NCBI RefSeq assembly: GCF_007713735.2
Contig: NZ_VMNW02000075.1
Location: forward strand, 1 to 46,499
Direction: 5' to 3'
From: Amycolatopsis acidicola
Lineage (GTDB): Bacteria > Actinomycetota > Actinomycetes > Mycobacteriales > Pseudonocardiaceae
Length of the DNA: 46,499 nucleotides
Positions within the stretch are counted from its first letter, which is position 1. Each line of letters starts with the position of its first letter. The translations under genes were made by a program, and so were the position numbers. The notes under the pieces are model-generated. The model had not been told where the DNA came from. It ran no database searches and saw only the letters and a program-made list of their open reading frames with translations. Positions 32,521 to 40,507 of the stretch are shown here, one piece after another.

Positions 32521-33705
32521 TCAGCCTACCGGCACCGCCACCCGCGCCCGCCGGAAGGACACCGCCCAAACCCCCAGCCCCACCAAGGGAAGCGCGGCCC
32601 CGAAGAGCGTCGCGCCCGGCCAGCCCGCCGCGTCGTACAGCGTGCCGGCGATGGCGGACGCCAGGGCCCCGCCGACGAAGATCGTGGTCATGAAGACCGT
32701 GTTGATCCGCGCCCGCGCATCCGCCCGCAGGCCGTAGATCTCCCGCTGGCTGAACACCTGGTGCCCCTGCACGGCCAGGTCCAGCACCACCCCCGCGACG
32801 GCGAGCACCACCAGGCTGCGCGACCCGAGGTCGGCCACCACCAGCGCCACCGTCGCCAGCGCGAGCGCCACGCCGCTGCCGATCGCGCCATGGCCGCGGT
32901 CGCCGAGCCGCCCGGCCAGCGGGGCGGCCGCCGCGCCACCGGCGCCGACGAGCGCGAACACGCCGATCCCGGTCTGCGAAAGCCCGTGCTCCTTCGTCAG
33001 CTCGAACGCGATCGACGTCCAGAACGCGGAAAACGCCCCGAACATCAACGCCTGGCACACCGCCCGCCGCCGCAGCGCCGGTTCCTCCCGGACGAGCGTG
33101 AGGATCGAGCGCATCAGCTGCGGGTAGCCGGCCGTGTGCGTCGGCGCGAGGCTCGGCAGCAGCCGCCGGACGGCGACGGCCACCAGCACCATCAGCACGG
33201 CCGAAACGAGGTAGATCGTCCGCCAGCCCCAGGCACCCGCGACGAAGCTGGACACCGTCCGCGCGAGCAGGATGCCCAGCAGCAGCCCGGTCATCACGGT
33301 GCCGACGAACCGGCCCCGCTGCTCCTCCGGCGCCAGATGCGCGGCGAACGGGATCAGGATCTGGGCGACGACCGACGTCAGTCCGATGAGGACGGACGCG
33401 GCGAGGAAAAGCCCGAAGCCAGGGGAGATCCCGGCCACCACGAGCGCCAGCGCGGTGAACACCAGCGTGCGCGACGAGAGCTTCCGGTTCTCCAGCAGAT
33501 CACCCAGCGGCATCAGCAGCGCCAGCCCCGCCGCGTACCCCAGCTGCGTCAGCGTGACCACCAGCGCCGCGCTGCCGCGGCTGACGGAGAACGCCGACGA
33601 GATCTCGTCCAGCAGTGGCTGCGGGTAGTACAGGTTCGCCACCGTCGCCCCGCAGGCGAACGCCAGGACCACCATCACCAGCCGCAGACCGCGCGCGTGC
33701 GCCAT
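32521..33705 (-). CDS. MFS transporter (drug-exporter-like)
   Basis: 394 aa with about 12 hydrophobic helices. The first helix region reads VVLAFACGATVANLYYPQPL and the second ALLMPLGDLLENRKLSSRTL with the loop 2-3 signature GDLLENRK. The NLYYPQPLL motif is common in YnfM/NepI-like and AraJ-like exporters. ATG 33705 follows GGGGAGGGG; upstream in-frame starts were rejected. Substrate unknown. Between the regulator of the monooxygenase cluster and Smr, it has no visible functional link to either. Confidence 0.9.
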   Translation of the reverse strand: MAHARGLRLVMVVLAFACGATVANLYYPQPLLDEISSAFSVSRGSAALVVTLTQLGYAAGLALLMPLGDLLENRKLSSRTLVFTALALVVAGISPGFGLFLAASVLIGLTSVVAQILIPFAAHLAPEEQRGRFVGTVMTGLLLGILLARTVSSFVAGAWGWRTIYLVSAVLMVLVAVAVRRLLPSLAPTHTAGYPQLMRSILTLVREEPALRRRAVCQALMFGAFSAFWTSIAFELTKEHGLSQTGIGVFALVGAGGAAAAPLAGRLGDRGHGAIGSGVALALATVALVVADLGSRSLVVLAVAGVVLDLAVQGHQVFSQREIYGLRADARARINTVFMTTIFVGGALASAIAGTLYDAAGWPGATLFGAALPLVGLGVWAVSFRRARVAVPVG

Positions 33706-33792
33706 GCCCCTCCCCGGTTGTCGCCGACAACCGGAACCGACGCGGCGCACCCCCTCCCGCATTCCCGCGGGTGGCGGCACTCACAGCGAAGA

Positions 33793-35580
33793 TCAGTGAT
33801 CTGGGGTGACTATGCCGTATTCGTGAATTTTGCGGTAGATGGTCGCGCGCGAGATGCCCAGCAGCTTGGCGGCGCGCAGCTTGTTGCCGTCGGCGTCTTC
33901 GAGACTGCGCACGATCGCGTCCCGCTCCACGGTCTCGAACCGGTTCAGCGGGCGGCGGGTGAACGTGTGGTACTCGGCGGGCAGGTCCACCGGCAGCACG
34001 GTGCCGGTGCGCCGCCGCTTGCTCACCTGCTTGAGCACCCGGTACAGCTGCGCCACGTTGCCCGGCCAGCTCGCCCGCATCAGCAGGTGCAGCGCGGCGG
34101 GGGAGCAGGTCAGCCCGGTGGAGAGCCTGCTGAGGAACAACGGCACCAGATCGGCGAGGTCTTCGGCGTGCCCGCGCAGCGGGGGCACGACGACGGTGCG
34201 CGGGAAGAAGGCCAGCAGCCCGGCCAGTTCCGGGTCGGCGTCGGAGCGCAGGGTGAGCGCGACCCACGGCGCGTGGGCGTCGTCCCGCACCTCTTCGAGC
34301 GCGGCGGCCAGATCCCGCACGCCCTCCGGCGGCAGCCGGTCGACGTGCCGGATCACCAGCGAATCCGGGGGATCCTCGATCAGTTCGCGCCGCAGGTCCC
34401 GCATCTCCTCGGCGCGCGCCGCGTCGAGCACGTGCAGCCGCCCCGCCGGATGACGCCGCTGGTGCACCCCGCGCGCCAGCGTGTACTTGCCCGTGCCCGG
34501 CTCGCCCGCCAGCACCACCCATTCCCGCCGCGCGAAACTGCGGTCGAGGTCGTGCCCGCAGCGCAGCCACGGCGGCGCCGAGCCGACGACGCCGGGCAGG
34601 AACATCGGCAGCATCGGCAGTGAGGTTTCGCCGGTCTCCGCTTCGGGTTCGAGAAGTTTCACCGAAAGCACGCCGCCCGCGACGTTGCCCTCGCGGTGCC
34701 CGTTGACCCGCCGGCAGTACAGCTTTCCCTTGCTGCCACTGGAGAGCGTGATCGTCGCCGTGGCACGGCGGGCGGCCGCCAGCTCCTCGCGGGCCCGGCC
34801 GAGCAGCACCGTCTGGTCGGCGGGGTCGAGCAGCTGCCGCGCGCAGTCGTTCATCATCACGATGTCGTCGTTGAACGCCATCACGATCCCGGTGGTGCGG
34901 CGGCAGGCCTGCAGATAAGCCTGGAACAGCACCAGTTCGCGCAGGTTGCTGTGCGTCAGCAGGGCCTGGCGGATCTGCTCGGCCGTCGTCCGCGCGAGCG
35001 CCACGAGCAGCCCGCCCGCGTCCTTGCGCCAGCACGTGAGGTCCACCGCGCCGATGGTCTTGCCGGAGATCGGGTGCTGGATCGGGACGCCCGCGCAGGC
35101 CAGGTTCTCCAGGTGCTCGGCGTAGTGCTCGTGCCCGAACACGTAGGTGGGGCGGCCGTCCTCCAGCGCGGTGCCGATGCCGTTGGTGCCGACGAACCGC
35201 TCGCCGTAGCTGTAGCCGGGCACCAGTTCGACGCGCTCCAGATGCCGGTGCAGGTCGCTGTCGCCGGTGCGCTGGCTGAGCACCACGCCGGTCGGGTCGG
35301 TGATGATCAGGCTGATCGGCTGGCCCTCGAGCTGGTCGCCGAGCCGCTCCAGCACCGGGGCCGCGCCGCGCAGCATCGGGGTGTCGAGGTTCTGCTCGCC
35401 GGAGTAGGGCAGATCGATGTGGTCCGCGGGCACCTCGAACTCGCGGGAACGCCACCACGACGCCAGGATCGCGTCGCGGACCTGGTCCGGCTCGACGGTC
35501 TCCGCGGTCAGGAATCGTTCGCGCGTGCGGGCGAGCCCCTCGTCGTCCGGAAGGATCATGCGCCGTGGTGCGATCTCCAT
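33793..35580 (-). CDS. mimR: MimR/AcoR-type activator of the monooxygenase operon
   Basis: 595 aa. Residues about 80-215 form a GAF-like sensor with the AcoR signature GERFVGTNGIGTALEDGRPT. A degenerate AAA+ domain follows (Walker A GEPGTGKYT at 359-367). The C-terminal Fis HTH reads LEDADGNKLRAAKLLGISRA then TIYRKIHEYGIV. The sigma-54 contact motif GAFTGA is absent, and the AAA+ domain is short. It therefore probably acts with an ordinary sigma factor. It is divergent from the monooxygenase operon, like MimR of mycobacteria, which responds to acetone. The likely binding sites TGTCTCA-N3-TGAGACA are at 35651 and 35946. Confidence 0.9.
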   Translation of the reverse strand: MEIAPRRMILPDDEGLARTRERFLTAETVEPDQVRDAILASWWRSREFEVPADHIDLPYSGEQNLDTPMLRGAAPVLERLGDQLEGQPISLIITDPTGVVLSQRTGDSDLHRHLERVELVPGYSYGERFVGTNGIGTALEDGRPTYVFGHEHYAEHLENLACAGVPIQHPISGKTIGAVDLTCWRKDAGGLLVALARTTAEQIRQALLTHSNLRELVLFQAYLQACRRTTGIVMAFNDDIVMMNDCARQLLDPADQTVLLGRAREELAAARRATATITLSSGSKGKLYCRRVNGHREGNVAGGVLSVKLLEPEAETGETSLPMLPMFLPGVVGSAPPWLRCGHDLDRSFARREWVVLAGEPGTGKYTLARGVHQRRHPAGRLHVLDAARAEEMRDLRRELIEDPPDSLVIRHVDRLPPEGVRDLAAALEEVRDDAHAPWVALTLRSDADPELAGLLAFFPRTVVVPPLRGHAEDLADLVPLFLSRLSTGLTCSPAALHLLMRASWPGNVAQLYRVLKQVSKRRRTGTVLPVDLPAEYHTFTRRPLNRFETVERDAIVRSLEDADGNKLRAAKLLGISRATIYRKIHEYGIVTPDH

Positions 35581-35650
35581 CAGAACGGCCTCCAGCTCGC
35601 CACGTCCTTGTGCCGCCGGTCACAGCCTAGGCCAGTCGGCCCAGCGATCG

Positions 35651-35667
35651 TGTCTCAAATTGAGACA
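35651..35667. promoter_or_regulatory. Probable MimR operator 1, TGTCTCA-N3-TGAGACA
   Basis: A perfect dyad that extends to 10-bp arms at 35649-35669. It lies between the divergent mimR and the 77-aa gene, 34 bp before the latter. The same site recurs before mimA. Confidence 0.85.
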
Positions 35668-35700
35668 CGCCCCGCGCCGCGGCGGCGGTCTGATGGGGAC

Positions 35701-35934
35701 ATGGCCGAGAACGAGACGTACAACCCGTGGACCGTGGTCAACGTGGTGTTCCGGCACCTGGCCGAGCAGGGGCTGCATCCGGAGTTCGGCGACGGCGGCC
35801 ATCCGGGTGAGCCCGCCGCGGCGTTGCTGCGGGCGCTCGGCATCACGCCGGCGCCCGAGGGCGATTCCCGGCTGTGGCAGGAGAACCAGGACAAGCTCGC
35901 CGAACTGCGCCGCACGATGCTCGGGGACGAATGA
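35701..35934 (+). CDS. Conserved small protein of the monooxygenase locus, unknown function
   Basis: 77 aa from ATG 35701. It begins AENETYNPWTVVNVVFRHLA and continues EQGLHPEFGDGGHPGEPAAA, then a helical end. Soluble, acidic, with no Cys and no signal peptide. Not a known monooxygenase component by sequence. It lies between the two TGTCTCA-N3-TGAGAC dyads, on the same strand as mimA and 129 bp upstream of it. It probably belongs to the same regulon. It could be an accessory, assembly or regulatory factor. Confidence 0.8.
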   Translation: MAENETYNPWTVVNVVFRHLAEQGLHPEFGDGGHPGEPAAALLRALGITPAPEGDSRLWQENQDKLAELRRTMLGDE

Positions 35935-35945
35935 GCCGAACCCCG

Positions 35946-35962
35946 TGTCTCATATTGAGACC
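35946..35962. promoter_or_regulatory. Probable MimR operator 2, TGTCTCA-N3-TGAGACC
   Basis: One mismatch from operator 1 in the last base. It lies 12 bp after the 77-aa gene stop and about 100 bp before mimA, a normal distance for an activator site. Confidence 0.82.
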
Positions 35963-36063
35963 CGCGTCGCCCCTGCCGGGGCATGTAATTCCGGGGTAGG
36001 ACGAGCGCCCCACGCACGGACGAACGCGCCACCCCGGCACTGGACGACACAGTAGGAGCCGAT

Positions 36064-37716
36064 ATGAGCCGCCAGAGTGTGGCGAAAGCCCACCAGAAGA
36101 TTCAGGAACTCTCCTGGGAGCCGGCGTATCACGAGCCGGTCTCCCAGTACGGGACGGACTACACGTTCCAGAAGGCCAAGAAGAAGGACCCGCTCAAGCA
36201 GGTGCTGCGGTCGTACTTCCCGATGCAGGAGGAAAAGGACCACCGGGTGTACGGCGCCGAGGACGGCGCCATCCGCGGCAACATGTTCCGCCAGGTCCAG
36301 GAACGCTGGCTGGAGTGGCAGAAGCTGTTCCTCTCGATCATCCCGCTGCCGGAGATCTCCGCGGCGCGGGCGATGCCGCTGCTGTTCCGCACGGTGCCCA
36401 ACCCGGAGCTGCACAACGGCCAGGCGATCCAGATGATCGACGAGGTCCGCCACTCCACGATCCAGCAGAACCTCAAGCGCCTGTACATGAACAACTACAT
36501 CGACCCCGCCGGGTTCAACTCGAGCCTGCGCAACTTCCAGAACGACTACTGCGGCACGATCGGCCGCCAGTTCGCGGAGGGGTTCATCACCGGGGACGCG
36601 ATCACCGCGGCGAGCATCTACCTGACCATCGTCGCGGAAACCGCGTTCACCAACACCTTGTTCGTCGCGATGCCCGCGGAGGCCGCCGCCAACGGCGACT
36701 ACCTGCTGCCGACGGTGTTCCACTCGGTGCAGTCGGACGAGTCGCGGCACATCTCCAACGGTTACGCCACGCTGCTGATGGCGCTGTCCGACGAGAGCAA
36801 CCACCAGCTGCTGGCCCGCGACCTGCGGTACGCGTGGTGGAACAACCACGCGGTCGTCGACGCCGCGATCGGCACCTTCATCGAGTACGGCACGAAGGAC
36901 CGCCGCAAGGACCGTGAGTCCTACGCGGAGATGTGGCGCCGGTGGATCTACGACGACTACTACCGCAGTTACCTCGTGCCACTGGAGAAGTACGGCCTGG
37001 AGATCCCGCACGACCTGATCGAGGAGGCGTGGAACCGGATCTGGAACAAGGGCTACGTGCACGAGGTCGCGCAGTTCTTCGCCACCGGATGGCTCGCCAA
37101 CTACTGGCGGATCGACCCGATGACCGACGAGGACTTCGAGTGGTTCGAGTTCAAGTACCCGGGCTGGTACGACAAGTACGGCAAGTGGTGGGAGAACTAC
37201 AACCGGCTTTCGAAGCCGAACGGGCATCACCCGATCGTCGCCGAGAACGTGGACTACGTGTACCCCCACCGCTGCTGGACGTGCATGGTGCCGTGCCTCA
37301 TCCGCGAGGACATGGTGGTGGACAAGGTGGACGGGCAGTGGCGCACCTACTGCTCGGAGACCTGCCGCTGGACCGACGCGGAGGCGTTCCGCCCGGTCTA
37401 CCAGGGCCGGAGCACCCCGAACATGGGCCAGCTGATCGGGGCCCGGGAGTGGGAGACCCTGTACCACGGCTGGAACTGGGCCGATGTGGTGGCGGACATG
37501 GGCTTCGTCCGCGACGACGGCAAGACCATGGTCGCCCAGCCGCATCTGGACCTCGACCCCAAGCACATGTGGACGCTGGACCACCTCCGCCGGATGCCCG
37601 AGGTGCAGAGCCCGAACGTGCTGCTGAACCAGATGAGCGACGAGGAGCGCGCCGCCTTCGTCGCCGACTACAACCGGCAGGGCCCCGCGGGCCGTCCCGC
37701 GCCCGCGACCAGCTGA
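36064..37716 (+). CDS. mimA: Binuclear-iron monooxygenase hydroxylase alpha subunit (propane/acetone/phenol type)
   Basis: 550 aa; corresponds to PrmA in propane monooxygenase nomenclature. It carries the diiron active site that inserts oxygen into the substrate. Ligands E97 (PLPEIS), E127 and H130 (IDEVRH), E192 (AETAF), E226 and H229 (SDESRH) have spacings 30-65-34, identical to those of soluble methane monooxygenase MmoX (E114, E144, E209, E243). A Cys-rich YHS-like segment, HRCWTCMVPC...YCSETC, lies in the C-terminal third. Starts with GGAG upstream. First structural gene of the operon; an inter-gene hairpin follows. Substrate (propane, acetone, phenol or another) cannot be fixed from sequence alone. 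Confidence 0.95.
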   Translation: MSRQSVAKAHQKIQELSWEPAYHEPVSQYGTDYTFQKAKKKDPLKQVLRSYFPMQEEKDHRVYGAEDGAIRGNMFRQVQERWLEWQKLFLSIIPLPEISAARAMPLLFRTVPNPELHNGQAIQMIDEVRHSTIQQNLKRLYMNNYIDPAGFNSSLRNFQNDYCGTIGRQFAEGFITGDAITAASIYLTIVAETAFTNTLFVAMPAEAAANGDYLLPTVFHSVQSDESRHISNGYATLLMALSDESNHQLLARDLRYAWWNNHAVVDAAIGTFIEYGTKDRRKDRESYAEMWRRWIYDDYYRSYLVPLEKYGLEIPHDLIEEAWNRIWNKGYVHEVAQFFATGWLANYWRIDPMTDEDFEWFEFKYPGWYDKYGKWWENYNRLSKPNGHHPIVAENVDYVYPHRCWTCMVPCLIREDMVVDKVDGQWRTYCSETCRWTDAEAFRPVYQGRSTPNMGQLIGAREWETLYHGWNWADVVADMGFVRDDGKTMVAQPHLDLDPKHMWTLDHLRRMPEVQSPNVLLNQMSDEERAAFVADYNRQGPAGRPAPATS

Positions 37717-37726
37717 CCGGTGTGCC

Positions 37727-37755
37727 GGGAGGGCTCCAGCAGCCGGGGCCCTCCC
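37727..37755 (+). terminator. Inter-gene hairpin between mimA and mimB
   Basis: GGGAGGGC (37727-37734) pairs with GCCCTCCC (37748-37755), 13-base loop, 11 bp after the mimA stop. Without a U tail it more likely stabilises or partly attenuates the message than ends it. It could raise hydroxylase over reductase. Confidence 0.5.
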
Positions 37756-37791
37756 CGTGCCGGCCCGGACCGACTGCGACGAGGGAGCTTC

Positions 37792-38838
37792 ATGGGAGAC
37801 AAGCACTTGGTCCGGTTCGAACCGGTCGGCATCGAGATCGACGCCGACGAGGACCAGACGATCCTGCGGGCCGCGGCCGAGCAGGGCGTGATGCTCATGC
37901 ACGGCTGCAAGGAGGGCCAATGCGCCTCCTGCAAGTCGTTCATCCTCGAAGGCGACGACGTCGAGCACGACCGGTACTCCACGTTCGCGCTGCCCGACTT
38001 CGAGAAGGAGGAGGGGTACACGCTGCTGTGCCGGGCGCACGCGTACGAGGACCTCACCATCGAACTGCTCAACTACGACGAGGAGATGATCCACTCCGGG
38101 CTGCCGATCCAGCAGGCGGTGGCCGAGGTCGTGGCCAACGAGCCCGTCACGCACGACATCCGGCGCCTCGTCGTGCGCCTCGTGGAGCCGGCGTCGCTGA
38201 AGTTCTTTCCCGGGCAGTACCTGGACTTCGCGGTGCCGGGCTCGGGGGACTCGCGGTCGTTCTCGATGGCGAACACCTCCAGCCGGGACGACGGGAAACT
38301 CGAGTTCGTCATCAAGATCTATCCCGGCGGGCTGTTCTCCGAGTTCCTCGACACCCGCGTCCGGATCGGCGACCGCCTCGACGTGACCGGGCCGTTCGGA
38401 GTGTTCACGCTGCGGGACGCCCCGGACAAGGACCTGTTGTTCGTCGGCGGCGGGGCCGGGATGGCGCCGATACTGGCGCTGCTGCGCTCGATGGCCGAAC
38501 GCGGGATCGAGCGCAAGGCCACCTACTACTACGGCGCACGGAAACTTCGCGACCTCTGCTTCGAGGAAGAACTCCGTGCGCTGGAAGGGAAACTGGCCCA
38601 CTTCCGGTACGTACCGGCACTGTCCGAACCGGACGGTGAGGACTGGGACGGGGAGACCGGGCTGATCACCGACGTGCTGCGGCGGTGCGAGCCCGAGCTG
38701 GCCGGGGCCGACGCGTACGTGTGCGGGCCGCCGCCGATGGTGGAGGCGGCCCTGGAACTGCTGCCCGCCTTGGGCGTGGCGGAGAAGCGCATTTTCTACG
38801 ACAAGTTCACGACAACGGGCGAAGGGCAGAACTCATGA
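37792..38838 (+). CDS. mimB: Monooxygenase NADH reductase component
   Basis: 348 aa. The N-terminal 2Fe-2S ferredoxin domain has ligands C39, C44, C47 (GCKEGQCASC) and C80 (LLCRAHA). A ferredoxin-reductase FAD domain follows (DSRSFSMAN, the RxYS-type motif; FPGQYLDF). The NAD domain has LLFVGGGAGMAPILALLRSM and YVCGPPPMVEAAL. It transfers electrons from NADH to the hydroxylase. The ATG at 37792 follows GAGGGAG; the frame is open 72 bases further upstream but with no likely start. Overlaps mimC by four bases. Confidence 0.94.
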   Translation: MGDKHLVRFEPVGIEIDADEDQTILRAAAEQGVMLMHGCKEGQCASCKSFILEGDDVEHDRYSTFALPDFEKEEGYTLLCRAHAYEDLTIELLNYDEEMIHSGLPIQQAVAEVVANEPVTHDIRRLVVRLVEPASLKFFPGQYLDFAVPGSGDSRSFSMANTSSRDDGKLEFVIKIYPGGLFSEFLDTRVRIGDRLDVTGPFGVFTLRDAPDKDLLFVGGGAGMAPILALLRSMAERGIERKATYYYGARKLRDLCFEEELRALEGKLAHFRYVPALSEPDGEDWDGETGLITDVLRRCEPELAGADAYVCGPPPMVEAALELLPALGVAEKRIFYDKFTTTGEGQNS

Positions 38839-40004
38839 CCGCCACCCAAGAACGCAGTGTGCCCAAGCCGGTGTTCACCGACGCCGAGGCGGGCGCCAAG
38901 GTGTTCCCCGATTCGCAGCTGCGCCGGTTCAACTACTTCAACCCGGCCAAACGCAAGCAGAGCCACTACGAGGACGTCACCGTCGAGGTGCAGCCCGATC
39001 CGCGGCACTACCTTTCGCAGGGCTGGCTCTACGGCTTCGCCGACGGCCGGGGCGGCTATCCGCTGGAGTGGACGAAGCTCAAGGCCTGGGGCAGCGACCG
39101 CCCCGTCCCCGAACGCAGCCCCGGTTCAGGCGGCAAGGGCTACGACTGGCCGGCGCTGGGCTGGCACGAGTTCCGTGACCCCAACGAGGAATGGGAGCTG
39201 ACGCTCTACCGCTACAACGCCAACGTGGTGCGCCAGCTCAACCAGAACATCGACGCGGCACGGCAGTCGAAGGCGTTCTCGCAGTGGAACCGCAACTGGG
39301 TGCAGTTCGTCGCCCAGCACGTGGGGGCGTGGATGCACGTGGACCACGGACTCGGCCTCTACCTGTACGCCAACGCGAACCGCCGCGCGCCGACGAACAT
39401 GCACAACAACGCGATCTCGGTGAACAGCATGCACCGGATCCGCGCGGCGCAGGACCTCGCGCTGTACAACCTGACCCTCACCGAGGAGATCGAGGGCTTC
39501 GACGGCACCGCGCACCTGCGGACGTGGAACGAGGACCCGGCGTGGCAGGGCGTGCGGGAGACCGCCGAGCAGCTCACCGCGATCGACGACTGGTGCGAGG
39601 CGATCTTCGCGGCCAACGTGGTGTTCGAGCCCCTGGTGGGCGAGCTGTTCCGCAGCAACCTGGTGCAGCAGGCGGCGCCGGCCAACGGCGACTTCGTCAC
39701 CCCGACCCTCATCGGCGCCGAGGAGTTCGACTTCTCCGAGCGGGACCTGCGCTACACGCGCGCGATGTTCGAACTGCTGGTGCACGACAAGGAGTTCGCC
39801 GGCCACAACCGGCAGCTGCTGCAGCAGTGGCTCTCCGACTGGGTGCCGCGCTGCATCGCCGCCGCGCGCACGCTGCAGCCGCTGTGGTCGCAGCCGGACG
39901 CCAAGCCCCCGCGCTTCGAAGACGGTCTCGACCGCGCGAAGAGCCGCTTCAGCGGCATCCTGTCCGATCTGGGTCTGGAAACACCGAAGGAGCTGGCGCA
40001 GTGA
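38835..40004 (+). CDS. mimC: Monooxygenase hydroxylase beta subunit
   Basis: 389 aa. The ferritin-like beta subunit that pairs with MimA but lacks the full set of iron ligands. Recognisable segments are RRFNYFNPAKRKQSHYEDVT, WTLYRYNAN-like LTLYRYNANVVRQLNQNID, and FEPLVGELFRSNLV. Family members form the alpha2beta2(gamma2) hydroxylase; no gamma subunit is seen here, as in other mim/prm clusters. ATGA overlaps at the start and GTGA at the end show coupling with mimB and mimD. Confidence 0.92.
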   Translation: MTATQERSVPKPVFTDAEAGAKVFPDSQLRRFNYFNPAKRKQSHYEDVTVEVQPDPRHYLSQGWLYGFADGRGGYPLEWTKLKAWGSDRPVPERSPGSGGKGYDWPALGWHEFRDPNEEWELTLYRYNANVVRQLNQNIDAARQSKAFSQWNRNWVQFVAQHVGAWMHVDHGLGLYLYANANRRAPTNMHNNAISVNSMHRIRAAQDLALYNLTLTEEIEGFDGTAHLRTWNEDPAWQGVRETAEQLTAIDDWCEAIFAANVVFEPLVGELFRSNLVQQAAPANGDFVTPTLIGAEEFDFSERDLRYTRAMFELLVHDKEFAGHNRQLLQQWLSDWVPRCIAAARTLQPLWSQPDAKPPRFEDGLDRAKSRFSGILSDLGLETPKELAQ

Positions 40005-40372
40005 CCACGTTCAAAACGGCGGAAAGCCCCTACAAGTCCGACAACACCGCCTCGAACATGTGCGGGTTCACCCTGATGAACAACCAGGTGGGCGTGATCG
40101 TGGCCGAGGTGGTCGGGAAGCTCGACAACGTCGACGTCACCCCGCTGCCCTCGATGATCCGCGTCGACGGCAAGGGCCGCTTCGACCTGATCTACGCCGA
40201 CGTGGACGAGGCCGCCGGTGAGGAGGAGGGCTGGTTCAACGCGGCGGAGTTCGAGGAGAGCATGTCCACCCACTACGGGCGCATGGTGCACCTCGACGAC
40301 CGCACGATCATGTTCGCCAACCCCGAGGACGCCGCGGAGTACCTGGACTTCGACCTCAAGCCGATCCGCTGA
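40001..40372 (+). CDS. mimD: MmoB/DmpM-type coupling (effector) protein
   Basis: 123 aa from GTG 40001, overlapping mimC by four bases. The small cofactor-less regulatory protein of diiron monooxygenases (GFTLMNNQVGVIVAEVVGKL, PSMIRVDGKGRFDLIYADVD). It binds the hydroxylase and gates substrate and oxygen access. Length fits the family. A 135-bp gap follows before the amidohydrolase. Confidence 0.93.
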   Translation: MTTFKTAESPYKSDNTASNMCGFTLMNNQVGVIVAEVVGKLDNVDVTPLPSMIRVDGKGRFDLIYADVDEAAGEEEGWFNAAEFEESMSTHYGRMVHLDDRTIMFANPEDAAEYLDFDLKPIR

Positions 40373-40464
40373 GAGAACAGGGGATGTGACGTGCGTGGCG
40401 GTGCGGGTGGCGGAACCTGAGGCGGCCTCTCAACCCGCGGCGGCGCGAGTTGCCGGCCCACAGC

Positions 40465-40481
40465 AAGCGGCTCCGCCGCTT
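40465..40481 (+). terminator. Small hairpin between mimD and amidohydrolase
   Basis: AAGCGGC pairs with GCCGCTT around TCC. It lies in the 135-bp gap, the longest inside the operon, 27 bp before the amidohydrolase start. It may partly terminate or protect mRNA ends. No gene is seen in the gap. Confidence 0.4.
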
Positions 40482-40507
40482 CACAAGATCACCGAAGGGA
40501 CTGGAGA

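Noticed and set aside
32245..34623. A 792-codon open frame on the plus strand
   Set aside because: It crosses Smr, an MFS gene and mimR in antisense and is rich in Arg, His and Gln with no domain.
33793..35580. Sigma-54-dependent regulation of the monooxygenase
   Set aside because: The regulator lacks GAFTGA, and I saw no TGGC-N-TGC-type -24/-12 promoter before mimA.
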